Assembly (NCBI GenBank): GCA_016290385.1
Contig: JAEETO010000015.1
Span: forward strand, 1-33,126
Origin: Bacteroidales bacterium
GTDB taxonomy: Bacteria; Bacteroidota; Bacteroidia; Bacteroidales; UBA932
DNA length: 33,126 nucleotides
Reading direction: 5' to 3'
The position numbers and the translations under genes are program-made. Below, in pieces: positions 7,785 through 16,160 of this stretch (the first letter of the stretch is position 1; each line of letters starts with the position of its first letter). The notes below the pieces were generated by a model. It saw only the letters and a program-made list of their open reading frames with translations, was not told the origin of the DNA and searched no databases.

Positions 7785-7901
7785 CTTTGCGCGACACAGA
7801 AGAAAGCGCCGCTATGTCTGTGTCACACGAAGTTTGGAGACGGAAATAACCGATTTCGCCTCGCGACACAGACGTGACTCAATCGTCTGTGTCGCGCAAA
7901 G
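7785..7901. repeat. 117-bp element with perfect 16-bp terminal inverted repeats (MITE-like or palindromic repeat)
   Basis: CTTTGCGCGACACAGA at 7785-7800 is the exact reverse complement of 7886-7901. Inside, 7862-7874 (CGCGACACAGACG) and 7884-7896 form a perfect 13-bp stem with a 9-base loop, and TCTGTGTC occurs again at 7817-7824. So the same core is present four times in alternating orientation within 117 bp. No open frame of its own and no clear target duplication was found. It could be a miniature inverted-repeat transposon, a REP-type repeat or the binding site of a regulator. In either direction the stem is not followed by a T-run, so a simple terminator is unlikely. Confidence 0.7.
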
Positions 7902-7948
7902 AAAATGAGATTTCGGAAGATGCAAGATGAAAATCGTTGTCCATGTGA

Positions 7949-8143
7949 ATGGCTTCCAGAGAGCGTCAGAGGGCAGAGAGTGTGGACAATGCGACCCCAA
8001 TGGTACCGTTGAGCCGGCTGAACGACGCCAGATACAATCTGGCGGCCATGATCCAGGACAACGATTTTTCGGGTTGCCAGACTATCTGGGAGCGCATTTG
8101 GCAGGGCAAGGTGCCGGTCAGGGATTCATCAAATCCTTGTTGA
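7949..8143 (+). CDS. Uncertain short hypothetical frame, 64 residues
   Basis: From ATG 7949, or more plausibly ATG 8000, a frame gives SRLNDARYNLAAMIQDNDF and QTIWERIWQGKVP, which reads like a helical protein segment. It is no longer AT-rich and overlaps the 3' end of the convergent TPR gene by 26 bp. I do not recognise it. It may be a leftover C-terminus. Together with the two entries above it covers the 520-bp stretch 7598-8117; the first 80 bp of that stretch (7598-7677) show nothing I can name. Confidence 0.25.
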   Translation: MASRERQRAESVDNATPMVPLSRLNDARYNLAAMIQDNDFSGCQTIWERIWQGKVPVRDSSNPC

Positions 8144-8402
8144 CAAAACGCAGGATGTTGTAGATCGATTCGATGGCGGCGTCGGCGGGGCCTTCGGGAT
8201 CGAGCATCTTGGCTTTGCCGAGGGCGTTGATGGCGTCGCCCCAGAGCTGCTGGCGGCGGTAGATGTTGCCCAGCAGGTACCAGCCATGCGCATCGCCGGG
8301 CGAGCGCTTCACATAGTCACACAAAGACTGATGCGCCTCCTCGAGCTCTCCGGCCCGAAGAAGCGCCTCAATCTCAATGAGTCCAGGCTGCCGGCGGTCC
8401 AT
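8118..8402 (-). CDS. Small TPR protein at the end of the rnf operon
   Basis: 94 residues, soluble, with about two tetratricopeptide units (IEALLRAGELEEAHQSLCDY, then GDAHGWYLLGNIYRRQQLW and DAINALGKAKMLDPEGP). Its ATG overlaps the rnfA stop by one base (TAATG), so it is translated with the operon. A short TPR protein after rnfA is a recurring neighbour in Bacteroidota. An assembly or adaptor role for Rnf is conceivable but unproven. No terminator is apparent downstream. Confidence 0.75.
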   Translation of the reverse strand: MDRRQPGLIEIEALLRAGELEEAHQSLCDYVKRSPGDAHGWYLLGNIYRRQQLWGDAINALGKAKMLDPEGPADAAIESIYNILRFVNKDLMNP

Positions 8403-9007
8403 TACACCAGACCCGAGAAGCCCATGAAGGCAAGCGCCATGATGCCGGCCGTCAGCAGGGCGATGGGAACACCCTTGAAAGCCTTGGGCACGTTGCTCAA
8501 TTCCAGCTGCTCGCGAATGCCCGCGAAGAGGATCAGCGCCAGGCCGTAGCCGATGGCCGTGGCGATGGCAAAGAGCAGCGCCTCGCCCAGGCCCAGCATC
8601 CGGGCACCGGCGGCGAAGCCGAAGTCATATTTGTTGGACACCACCTGGATGGCGACACCCAGCACCACGCAGTTGGTAGTGATCAGCGGCAGGAAGATAC
8701 CCAGCGCCTGGTAGAGCGAAGGGCTGATCTTCTTGATGATGATCTCGACCATCTGCACGAGCGAGGCAATGACCAGGATGAAACTCACGGTCTGCAGGAA
8801 CTCGAGTTCGAGCGGAACCAGCACAAACTTCTGGAGCAGATAGGTGACCAGCGTGGCGATGGCGATCACGAAGGTGACAGCCGCCGTCATGCCCACGGCC
8901 GTTCCCACTTTCTTGGATACGCCCAGAAAGGGGCAGATACCCAGGAACTGGCTCAGGACGACGTTGTTGACGAAAATCGCCGAAACGAATATCAGTATGA
9001 TTTCCAT
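8402..9007 (-). CDS. rnfA: Rnf electron transport complex subunit A
   Basis: 201 residues with six hydrophobic segments. It opens with [20 protein letters not shown] and has the [16 protein letters not shown] segment, both typical of RnfA/NqrE. RnfA and RnfE are related membrane subunits in inverted topology that form the core through which electrons and ions pass, with a shared membrane iron-sulfur site; the conserved Cys in LGICPFLG here and in the sister subunit fits this. Starts 2 bp after rnfE ends. Length is normal for the family. Confidence 0.95.
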   Translation of the reverse strand: MEIILIFVSAIFVNNVVLSQFLGICPFLGVSKKVGTAVGMTAAVTFVIAIATLVTYLLQKFVLVPLELEFLQTVSFILVIASLVQMVEIIIKKISPSLYQALGIFLPLITTNCVVLGVAIQVVSNKYDFGFAAGARMLGLGEALLFAIATAIGYGLALILFAGIREQLELSNVPKAFKGVPIALLTAGIMALAFMGFSGLV

Positions 9008-9009
9008 GG

Positions 9010-9603
9010 TTATGCCTGTTTAGTGAGTTTTCTGAAAATGACCATCAGGTAGGCCAGCACGATGAAGGCGCCAGGCGCCAGCACGAAGGCCAGCATGCCG
9101 TCGCCGGCCACGAACTTCCAGCCGAAGGCCGAGCCGCTGCCCAGAATCTCACGGACGAGACCCACGGCAGTCAGCGCGATGGTGAAGCCCAGGCCGATGC
9201 CGATGCCGTCGAGGGCGGAATCACCCACCGGATTCTTGCTGGCAAAGGCCTCGGCACGGCCGAGGATGATGCAGTTGACCACGATCAGCGGGAGGAAGAT
9301 GCCCAGGGATTCGTAAAGCACGGGCACATAGGCCTGCAGCAACAGCTGCACGATGGTCACGAACGAGGCGATGACCACGATGTAGCACGGGATGCGCACC
9401 TTGTCGGGGATGATCTTCGCGATGGCCGAGATGGTGATGTTCGACAGGATCAGCACGATGGTCGTGGCCAGACCCATGCCCAGGCCATTGATGGCGGAAG
9501 TAGTGGTACCCAGTGTCGGGCACATGCCCAGGACGAGCACGAACGTCGGATTGTTCTTGACGATGCCGTCGACGATCAGTTGTAACTTGTTATTCTTGCT
9601 CAT
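9010..9603 (-). CDS. rnfE: Rnf electron transport complex subunit E
   Basis: 197 residues from ATG 9603 ([19 protein letters not shown]). The frame is open up to 9642, but those codons lie inside rnfG and the family starts at this methionine. It has six membrane segments and the conserved [20 protein letters not shown], paralogous to RnfA. It partners RnfA in the membrane core of the ferredoxin:NAD oxidoreductase. The start overlaps the rnfG stop by 14 bp, indicating translational coupling. Confidence 0.95.
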   Translation of the reverse strand: MSKNNKLQLIVDGIVKNNPTFVLVLGMCPTLGTTTSAINGLGMGLATTIVLILSNITISAIAKIIPDKVRIPCYIVVIASFVTIVQLLLQAYVPVLYESLGIFLPLIVVNCIILGRAEAFASKNPVGDSALDGIGIGLGFTIALTAVGLVREILGSGSAFGWKFVAGDGMLAFVLAPGAFIVLAYLMVIFRKLTKQA

Positions 9604-10165
9604 GGTCCATGCAGTTGTTTTTGAATACTTCATACGCCGCATTCACGCCCTTGAGGAAGGCACGGGAAGTGATGGTCGAAGCCGTGATGGCATCGATCTC
9701 GCCGCCGTCCTTGGCGACGGAAATCTTGTTCGTGGAAGGATTCTTTCCTTTCACCTGTACACGCGGGGCGCAGTTCTCGTCGACGAGCTTCGCGCCCAGG
9801 CCCGGGGTCTCGGAATGCGAGATGACCGAGGTGTTGTAGACGGTGCCGTCGGGGGTGAAGCCCACCATGATGGTGAGCGGGCCGCCGAAACCGGAAGTCG
9901 AGACCTTGATGGCGTAGCCCACGACCTGGCCGCCCATGCGGGACGTGTAGATCTGGGCGCCGTCGTCGAGCGTCCGGACATCTTCCGACGGGATATTGTC
10001 GAAGGCCGGGGTGACGGCCGAAATGGCCGCGTTCACCTTGGCCAGCTCGGACGCCTCGATCGGCGCCTTGGTCACCGCATAGACGGTGCCCAGCAGGGCC
10101 GAGCAGACCAGGCAGATGCCGGACAGCACCAGCACCATGTTGCCGAATGTAGATTTTTTAGCCAT
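9590..10165 (-). CDS. rnfG: Rnf electron transport complex subunit G (covalent FMN)
   Basis: 191 residues: an N-terminal membrane anchor (residues about 8-31) and a periplasm-facing FMN-binding domain. The flavinylation motif near the C-terminus reads DAITASTITS; by alignment to DGxSGATxTS the phosphoester-linked FMN would sit on Thr164. It carries electrons from RnfD toward the RnfA/E core or back to RnfC. The gene overlaps rnfD by 8 bp and rnfE by 14 bp. The motif is a slightly unusual variant (AST instead of SGAT), which I consider still functional. Confidence 0.94.
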   Translation of the reverse strand: MAKKSTFGNMVLVLSGICLVCSALLGTVYAVTKAPIEASELAKVNAAISAVTPAFDNIPSEDVRTLDDGAQIYTSRMGGQVVGYAIKVSTSGFGGPLTIMVGFTPDGTVYNTSVISHSETPGLGAKLVDENCAPRVQVKGKNPSTNKISVAKDGGEIDAITASTITSRAFLKGVNAAYEVFKNNCMDHEQE

Positions 10166-11159
10166 TTTTCTTTACCTCCCCAAACCGGCGCGGTTTGCAA
10201 TACTTGTTGAGCAAAGGAACAGCGCAGTTCATGATCAGGATGGCGAAGGAGACGCCTTCCGGATACGAACCGAAGTAACGGACGAAAACCGTGATCAAGC
10301 CGATGCCGATACCAAAGATGATCTGGCCCTTGGTCGTCATCGGCGACGTCACATAGTCGGTCGCCATGAAGATGGCGCCCAGCAGCAGGCCGCCCGTGAA
10401 CACGTTGAACACCGGGTTGGTGAAACGCTCGGGATTGGCCAGCCAGAAAATGCCGGAGATCACGAACACCGTGCAGAGGATCGTCACCGGGATGGTGGCC
10501 TTGATCACGCGGCGGCAGAGCAGGTAGATGAAGCCCAGGATCAGCGCGATGGCTGAAAGTTCACCAGCCGAACCGCCCAGATTGAAGAAGAACTGCTGGC
10601 TGAAAGTCAGGTCGTCCGCCGGAATCTGCGAGAGCGTCATGCCGTTCTTGAGACCTTCCTTGACAGCGCCCAGCGGCGTTGCACCGGAGAAGGCATCCAC
10701 GATGCCGAAGAGCGAGCCGCCGTCGTCCCAGGAAGTCATCAGCACCGGGAAGGAGACCAGCAGGAACACGCGGCCCACCAGCGCCGGGTTGAAAATGTTC
10801 TGGCCCAAGCCGCCGAAAGACATCTTGGCCACGCCGATCGCCACGATGGAACCGATCACGATCAGCCACCAGGGAGAGTTCGGGGGAAGGTTGAGGGCGA
10901 GCAGACAGCCCGTGACGACAGCCGACAGGTCGCTGACCGTCACCGGACGCTTGAGCAGGTATTTCTGGACCGCGAATTCCGTCAGCACGCAACTGGCGAC
11001 ACCCACGAGGATCAGCATCAGCACCGACCAGCCGCTGGCCAGGATCGACACCAGCATGGCCGGGGCCAGCGCGATGATCACGTCGAGCATGATCCGCTGC
11101 GTGCTCTCCGGGCCGTGGGCATGAGGAGAAGGAGATACGATAAGTTTGTTCATAGTCAT
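10158..11159 (-). CDS. rnfD: Rnf electron transport complex subunit D
   Basis: 333 residues with about nine or ten membrane segments. The N-terminus MNKLIVSPSPHAHGPEST (ATG 11153 is an alternative start) matches Bacteroidota RnfD. The covalent FMN motif is FSGATPLGAVKEG, FMN expected on Thr161. NqrB/RnfD family proteins form the ion-translocating membrane part. The gene begins directly next to the rnfC stop and its own stop overlaps rnfG. Confidence 0.95.
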   Translation of the reverse strand: MTMNKLIVSPSPHAHGPESTQRIMLDVIIALAPAMLVSILASGWSVLMLILVGVASCVLTEFAVQKYLLKRPVTVSDLSAVVTGCLLALNLPPNSPWWLIVIGSIVAIGVAKMSFGGLGQNIFNPALVGRVFLLVSFPVLMTSWDDGGSLFGIVDAFSGATPLGAVKEGLKNGMTLSQIPADDLTFSQQFFFNLGGSAGELSAIALILGFIYLLCRRVIKATIPVTILCTVFVISGIFWLANPERFTNPVFNVFTGGLLLGAIFMATDYVTSPMTTKGQIIFGIGIGLITVFVRYFGSYPEGVSFAILIMNCAVPLLNKYCKPRRFGEVKKNG

Positions 11160-12497
11160 CTACTTTTTAACTCTGCTACGGATGATCTTCATGACTTCTG
11201 CCTTGCTGATGCGGATCATGTCGAGCAGCGGAATGCCGGCCGGGCAGGTAAAGCTGCAGCAGCCACATTCGATGCAGTCGAATACACGTTCCTGCTCCAG
11301 TTCGTCGTACCGTCCGCCGGCACGGCTGAGCTTGTTGAGCAGCCAGGGCTCCAGGCCCATCGGGCAGGCCTGGGCGCACTTGGAGCAGCGGATGCAGGCG
11401 GATTCGGGACCGCGGCGGGTTTCCTCGGCCGTCAGCACGAGGATAGCGCCGTTGGCCTTGACCGTCGCCGCATCAAGGTTGGCGATGGCGCGGCCCATCA
11501 TCGGGCCGCCGCTGATCACCTTGGCGGCATTTTCGGGCAGGCCGCCCGCCACTTCGAGGATCTTCGACATCGGGGTACCGATACGGACCTTGTAGTTGTG
11601 CTGCACGGGGAGGCAGCGGCCCGTGACGGTGATCACGTTGTCGATGAGCGGTTTGTTCTTCTGGACAGCTTCGTACACGGCCAGCGAGGTGCCCACGTTC
11701 TGGACCACGGCGCCGGTGTCGATCGGCAGGGCACCGGAAGGCACCTGACGGCCGATGACCGCGTCGATGAGCTGTTTCTCACCGCCCTGCGGATAACGTT
11801 TCTTGAGGACGACCACCTGGATCTGCGGGAAAGCAGCCGCGGCCTTCGTCATCGAGGCGATGGCGTCGGGCTTGTTCTCCTCGATGCCCACATAGCCCCG
11901 GTCCACGCCGAGGGCCTTCATCATGATGGCGCCGCCGATGAGGATCTCTTCGGGACGCTCGCGCATGATGCGGTCGTCGGAGGTGAGGTACGGCTCGCAC
12001 TCGGTACCGTTGAGGATGAGGCATTCAGCTTTCTTGTCCTTCGGCGGAGCGAGTTTCACGTGGGTGGGGAACGAAGCGCCGCCCAGGCCCACGACGCCGG
12101 CCTTCTTCACCTTGTCGATGATCTCCTGGGGCGAATAGGGAATATCCTTGACAATCTTGTCGCTGCGGTCGATGTCTTCCATCCACTCGTCACCTTCCAC
12201 GGTAATCTCGACATGCATCACCATGTTGCCAGCGATGTCAGCACGCGGGGCCACCGACTTGACGGTACCCGATACCGGGGAGTGGACGAAACCGGAAATG
12301 AAACCGGAGGGCTCGGCGATCACCTGGCCCACCTTCACCTTGTCGCCCGCGGCCACGACCGGCGTGGCCGGTGCGCCCAGATGCTGCGCCATCGAGACGT
12401 ATGCCGTCCCGATCGCAGGGAAGATCTCGGTGGCTGCCGCCGAGGAGATCTTGTTGTCGTGCGGATGCACGCCGCCAATCTTAAACGTCTTTTTCAT
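11160..12497 (-). CDS. rnfC: Rnf electron transport complex subunit C (NADH/FMN, 2x 4Fe-4S)
   Basis: 445 residues. It has an N-terminal RnfC barrel-sandwich (starting KKTFKIGGVHPHDNK), a central Nqo1-like NAD/FMN domain (VGLGGASFPTHVKLAPP, then LILNGTECEPYLT), an SLBB region, and a C-terminal ferredoxin domain with CIRCSKCAQACPMGLEPW and CIECGCCSFTCPAGIP. It is the cytoplasmic subunit that exchanges electrons with NAD. The start overlaps the rnfB stop by 17 bp. Length is normal for the Bacteroidota form, without the long C-terminal extension seen in Enterobacteriaceae. Confidence 0.96.
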   Translation of the reverse strand: MKKTFKIGGVHPHDNKISSAAATEIFPAIGTAYVSMAQHLGAPATPVVAAGDKVKVGQVIAEPSGFISGFVHSPVSGTVKSVAPRADIAGNMVMHVEITVEGDEWMEDIDRSDKIVKDIPYSPQEIIDKVKKAGVVGLGGASFPTHVKLAPPKDKKAECLILNGTECEPYLTSDDRIMRERPEEILIGGAIMMKALGVDRGYVGIEENKPDAIASMTKAAAAFPQIQVVVLKKRYPQGGEKQLIDAVIGRQVPSGALPIDTGAVVQNVGTSLAVYEAVQKNKPLIDNVITVTGRCLPVQHNYKVRIGTPMSKILEVAGGLPENAAKVISGGPMMGRAIANLDAATVKANGAILVLTAEETRRGPESACIRCSKCAQACPMGLEPWLLNKLSRAGGRYDELEQERVFDCIECGCCSFTCPAGIPLLDMIRISKAEVMKIIRSRVKK

Positions 12498-13401
12498 CGG
12501 GCTTCGGAGTTACAGGTTTAGCAGGAGCAGCGGGGGCTGCAGGAGTCGCAGGCGCTGCGGGAGTCGCAGGCGCTGCCGGTTTGGGAGGGAAATTGACCGC
12601 TTGGATGGCGTGGGTCGGGCACTCGTCGACGCACTTGCGGCAGAGCTTGCACTTGGTGAAGTCGATGTAGGCCACGTTGTTCTCGACCGTGATGGCGCCG
12701 AACGGGCAGGTCTTGGCACATTTGCCACAGCCGATGCAGCCGGCGGTGCAGGCTTTCCGGGTGACGGCACCCTTGTCTTTGTTGATACACATGACAGTGA
12801 CCCTTCTGTTCTTGAGTCCCTTTGCGCGCAGTTCGATGATGCCTTTCGGACAGGCCTTCACACAAGCGCCGCACGCCGTGCATTTGTCCTGGTCAACCGT
12901 TGCGACACCTTTCTCAGGGTCGACATGGATGGCGTCGAATTTACAGGCCGCTTCGCAGTCGCCCTTGCCCAGGCAGCCGAACTTGCAGCCGGTGTCGCCG
13001 GCATAGAGCCCGGCCATCACCTTGCATGATGCATAGCCGTCGTACTCGTTGGTCCGGGCGCGGTTGGCGAAGGTGCCGTTGCAACGGACCACCGCCACCA
13101 TCGGAGCTTTCTCCTCCACCGCACGGCCCAGCGCCTCGGCGATCTTGGTCATCACCGGATTGCCGCCTACGGGGCAGAAGAAACCATCCATGCCCGGTGC
13201 CTTCACGACATTCTCAGCGAATGCATGGCAGCCGGCCTGGCCGCAGCCGCCGCAGTTTGCGCCCGGAAGGATGGATTCCACCGTCGCGATACGGGGATCC
13301 TCCTCTACCTTGAACTTTTGCGCCACAAAGTAGAGCACAACTGCGAACAGCAGCCCGAGGGCTACCAGACAGGCAATTGTAAAAAGAATAGTTCCAGTCA
13401 T
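12481..13401 (-). CDS. rnfB: Rnf electron transport complex subunit B (multi-cluster ferredoxin)
   Basis: 306 residues: a membrane anchor (about residues 5-28), then the 4Fe-4S 'Fes' motif C50-x2-C53-x4-C58 with Cys76, followed by several ferredoxin motifs (CTACGACVKACP, CTAGCIGCGKCAKTCP, CKLCRKCVDECP). It accepts electrons from soluble ferredoxin and feeds the membrane core. The last about 35 residues are a low-complexity Pro/Ala tail built on an APATPA unit encoded by two 18-bp repeats (12536-12553 and 12554-12571, one base different), then KPVTPKPDEKDV. The gene starts in an ATGA overlap with rseC. Confidence 0.95.
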   Translation of the reverse strand: MTGTILFTIACLVALGLLFAVVLYFVAQKFKVEEDPRIATVESILPGANCGGCGQAGCHAFAENVVKAPGMDGFFCPVGGNPVMTKIAEALGRAVEEKAPMVAVVRCNGTFANRARTNEYDGYASCKVMAGLYAGDTGCKFGCLGKGDCEAACKFDAIHVDPEKGVATVDQDKCTACGACVKACPKGIIELRAKGLKNRRVTVMCINKDKGAVTRKACTAGCIGCGKCAKTCPFGAITVENNVAYIDFTKCKLCRKCVDECPTHAIQAVNFPPKPAAPATPAAPATPAAPAAPAKPVTPKPDEKDV

Positions 13402-13847
13402 TCAGGTTGTTTTTCTAAAGGTTGTTTTTCGATGGAAAAGGTAAATATCTTGGAAATCTTGTTCCGGAACAAATAGACAAACAGGTAGTAGACGGCCACG
13501 ATGCCCAGCGAGCCGAGGCCCATGAGCAGTTCACCGGCGCCGCAGAGCGAAAACACGCCGATGGAAGCCATCAGCACGATGAGGGGCACTACATACGCCA
13601 GCCAGACGGCCTGGGTCCCCATGGACGAAGCCATGACCACGTTGACGGTCTCGCCGACCTGGTAATCTTCGGTCAGCGTCAGGATATCCTGTGCGATCTC
13701 GACCACCTTGACGGCCTGGTCGGAAGCCCCGCACACACCCTTGGCATGGCAGGCGGCACAGGCAGACTTGTTGAGGATTTCAACGGCGATGTAGTCCTTG
13801 TCGACCGACACCACTTTTCCTTCGTGTTCTATCCGCTCTCTGGCCAT
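13398..13847 (-). CDS. rseC: RseC/MucC family protein (SoxR-reducing system type)
   Basis: 149 residues. An N-terminal soluble domain with C30-x2-C33-x5-C39 (SACAACHAKGVCG) is followed by two membrane segments (about residues 80-100 and 105-125) and a basic tail. RseC-like proteins accompany Rnf/Rsx operons; the cysteines may bind a metal cluster, and a role in reducing or assembling Rnf is discussed for the family. The gene is separated by one base from dnaB upstream and overlaps rnfB downstream. Confidence 0.88.
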   Translation of the reverse strand: MARERIEHEGKVVSVDKDYIAVEILNKSACAACHAKGVCGASDQAVKVVEIAQDILTLTEDYQVGETVNVVMASSMGTQAVWLAYVVPLIVLMASIGVFSLCGAGELLMGLGSLGIVAVYYLFVYLFRNKISKIFTFSIEKQPLEKQPE

Positions 13848-13848
13848 A

Positions 13849-15309
13849 TCAATAATCGTCGTTTGCAGGGAAAGCGTTCATCCGGGATTCCGTGTAAGAA
13901 GCGTTCTCCCCTTCATAGGGCTGGTCGTTGTAGTCCACGAATTTGACCTCGGACGAGAGGAAACGCATCTTCACGTCGCACACTTCGCCGTTGCGGTGCT
14001 TGGCGATGATCAGGTCGGTCTCGCCCGGGAAGCCGTGATCGTCCTGCACGCCGAGGAATTCCGGACGGTGGATGAACATCACGATGTCGGCATCCTGCTC
14101 GATGGCGCCCGACTCGCGCAGGTCGCTCAGCTGCGGGCGCTTGTTGCCGCCGCGGGTCTCCACGGAACGGTTGAGCTGCGACAGGGCGATGATGGGCACG
14201 TTGAGCTCCTTGGCGATGGCTTTCAGCGAACGGGAAATGGCAGCCACTTCCTGCTCGCGCATGCCCTTGAGCTCCGGCGGACCGGTCATCAGCTGCAGGT
14301 AGTCGATGATGATGAGCTTCACGTGCTGCTTGTTGACCAGGCGGCGCGCTTTCGAGCGGAATTCGTAGATGGAGAGCGACGGTGTGTCGTCGATGAACAT
14401 CGGGGCACGGGAGAGCTTGTTGAGCCCGTCGTGGAGCTGGGCCCACTCGTCCTGCGTCATTTTCTTTGCGCCGCGCAGCTTGTCGGAAGGCAGTCCGGTC
14501 TCGCTCACCATGAGGCGGGTGACGAGCTGGGTGTCGGGCATCTCCAGGGAGAAGAAGGCTACGGGCACTTTGTGGTCCACCACCATGTTGCGGGCCATGG
14601 TCAGCACGAAGGCCGTCTTGCCGACGGACGGACGGGCGGCCAGGATGATCAGGTCGGCCGCCTGCCAGCCGAAGGTCACGCGGTCGATGCCGGTATAGCC
14701 GGAAGGTACGCCGCTGAGGCCGTCCTCGCGCTTCTGGTTGGTCTCGATCTGCTCGATGGCCCGGTTGATGACCGAGACGATGGGCTTGGTCTCGCTGCGG
14801 ACGTTGCGCTGGGCCAGGGTGAAGACTTTCTCCTCGGCCGTGTCGATCAGGTCGTCCACGGCGAGGGAATCGTCGAAGGCCGCTTTCTGCACTTCGTAGG
14901 AAATGGCGATCAGCTCCCGCTGCAGGAACTTCTGGAGCAGGATCTTGGTGTGGTACTCCACATGGGCCGCCGCACCGATCTTGGTGGAGAGCTGGCTCAG
15001 ATAGGCCATGCCGCCCACTTCCTCGAGTTCACCGCGCTTGGCCAGTTCGTCCGACACGGAGAAGATGTCGACCGGGTCGTTCCGGCTCGACAGCGTGGTG
15101 ATGGCCTCGAAAATCTTCTTGTGGATGTCTTTGTAGAAGCAGTCGGCCTGCAGCTGGTCGAGGACGTCGGGGACGACTTCCGGCTCCAGCAGCAGCGCGC
15201 CGAGCACTGCTTCTTCCACGTCAATGGCCTGCGGGGGCTTACGGCCGCCGAAATCTTCGGCGATCGCGTCCAGATTCACGCGCTGCGGGCGTTTGTCGCT
15301 CTTGGCCAT
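13849..15309 (-). CDS. dnaB: Replicative DNA helicase DnaB
   Basis: 486 residues. An N-terminal DnaB domain (PPQAIDVEEAVLGALLLEPE, residues about 25-130), a linker, then the RecA-like helicase domain with Walker A ARPSVGKT (225-232), FFSLEM, and Walker B LIIIDYLQL (332-340), plus the conserved SQLNRSVE and SDLRESGAIEQDAD segments. It is the hexameric fork helicase. No intein. Located 15 bp after the Zn-ribbon gene and one base before rseC, so it seems to share a transcript with the Rnf operon. Confidence 0.97.
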   Translation of the reverse strand: MAKSDKRPQRVNLDAIAEDFGGRKPPQAIDVEEAVLGALLLEPEVVPDVLDQLQADCFYKDIHKKIFEAITTLSSRNDPVDIFSVSDELAKRGELEEVGGMAYLSQLSTKIGAAAHVEYHTKILLQKFLQRELIAISYEVQKAAFDDSLAVDDLIDTAEEKVFTLAQRNVRSETKPIVSVINRAIEQIETNQKREDGLSGVPSGYTGIDRVTFGWQAADLIILAARPSVGKTAFVLTMARNMVVDHKVPVAFFSLEMPDTQLVTRLMVSETGLPSDKLRGAKKMTQDEWAQLHDGLNKLSRAPMFIDDTPSLSIYEFRSKARRLVNKQHVKLIIIDYLQLMTGPPELKGMREQEVAAISRSLKAIAKELNVPIIALSQLNRSVETRGGNKRPQLSDLRESGAIEQDADIVMFIHRPEFLGVQDDHGFPGETDLIIAKHRNGEVCDVKMRFLSSEVKFVDYNDQPYEGENASYTESRMNAFPANDDY

Positions 15310-15324
15310 TGCGGAAATGCGCTA

Positions 15325-16149
15325 TCAGTTTTCATTCTCGAATGCGGAGCTGACCAGGATACGGCCGCAATACTCGCAGACGATGATCTTCTTGCTTTCT
15401 TCGATGTCGAGACGGCGCTGGGGCGGAATCTTGTTGAAGCAGCCGCCGCAGGCGTCGCGGCTGACGGTCACCACGGCCAGCTTGTTGTGAGCATTGGCGC
15501 GGACCTTGGTGTAAGCCACCATCATGCGCTCGTCGATCTGGTTTACGAGGTTTTCGCGCTCCTTCAGGAGGGCTTCCTCTTCCTTGGCGGTCTCTTCGAC
15601 GATGGTTTCAAGTTCTTTCTGCTTCTCCACCAGGTCGGCTTCGCGGAGGGCCAGTTCTTTCTGGGCGTCCTCGACCACCTGTTTCTTCTCGGAGACCAGC
15701 GCTTCGTTCTCGCGGATCTTCTTGGCGGCCACCTGCTGCTCGAGATCCTGGTATTCGATCTCCTTGGTGATGGATTCGTACTCGCGGTTGTTCTTCACGT
15801 TGTCGCGCTGGGCGTCGTATTTGGCAATCAGATGCTTGCTTTCCTCGATGACGTGCTTGTGCTCTGCATTGACCTTTTCAATGTCCTTGATTTCCGCCTT
15901 GGTATTGGCGATGCGGGTGTTCAGGCCGGCAATCTCGTCTTCCAGGTCCTGCACTTCGAGGGGGAGTTCGCCCCGCAGGAGATAGATCTTGTCGATCTTG
16001 GTGTCGGTCTGCTGGATACGATACAGCGTACGGAGCTTCTGCTCCATCGCGATCGAATCGGTGTCGGCCATGTTTTTCTGCAGGGAGACGAAGGTCTCGC
16101 GCGGGTCGATCGGGGTGTCGATCTTGTTTACCTTCTTTTTTGTAGCCAT
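15325..16149 (-). CDS. C4-type zinc-ribbon coiled-coil protein (CT398/Zn-ribbon domain family)
   Basis: 274 residues. A lysine-rich N-terminus leads into a long coiled coil (about residues 35-205, dense in Glu/Lys/Leu/Ala heptads), then a C-terminal zinc ribbon with CGGC and CEYCGR. This is the layout of the CT398-like family often annotated 'C4-type zinc ribbon domain-containing protein' and commonly next to a Nif3-like gene, as here. Exact function is not established; a nucleic-acid or export-related adaptor has been suggested. A promoter-like sequence lies in the end of the upstream Nif3 gene. Confidence 0.88.
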   Translation of the reverse strand: MATKKKVNKIDTPIDPRETFVSLQKNMADTDSIAMEQKLRTLYRIQQTDTKIDKIYLLRGELPLEVQDLEDEIAGLNTRIANTKAEIKDIEKVNAEHKHVIEESKHLIAKYDAQRDNVKNNREYESITKEIEYQDLEQQVAAKKIRENEALVSEKKQVVEDAQKELALREADLVEKQKELETIVEETAKEEEALLKERENLVNQIDERMMVAYTKVRANAHNKLAVVTVSRDACGGCFNKIPPQRRLDIEESKKIIVCEYCGRILVSSAFENEN

Positions 16150-16160
16150 AGCTTGTTTTG

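Noticed and set aside
7862-7896. 13-bp perfect stem as terminator of the rnf operon
   Set aside because: No T-run after the stem on the minus strand, and it lies over 200 bp past the last gene; better explained as part of the inverted-repeat element.
11115-12521. 468-codon open frame opposite rnfC
   Set aside because: Antisense shadow of rnfC, with the same compositional bias and no motif.
12536-12571. Short GC-rich tandem repeats as a CRISPR-like or intergenic repeat
   Set aside because: They are in-frame codons of the Pro/Ala tail of RnfB, not spaced repeats.
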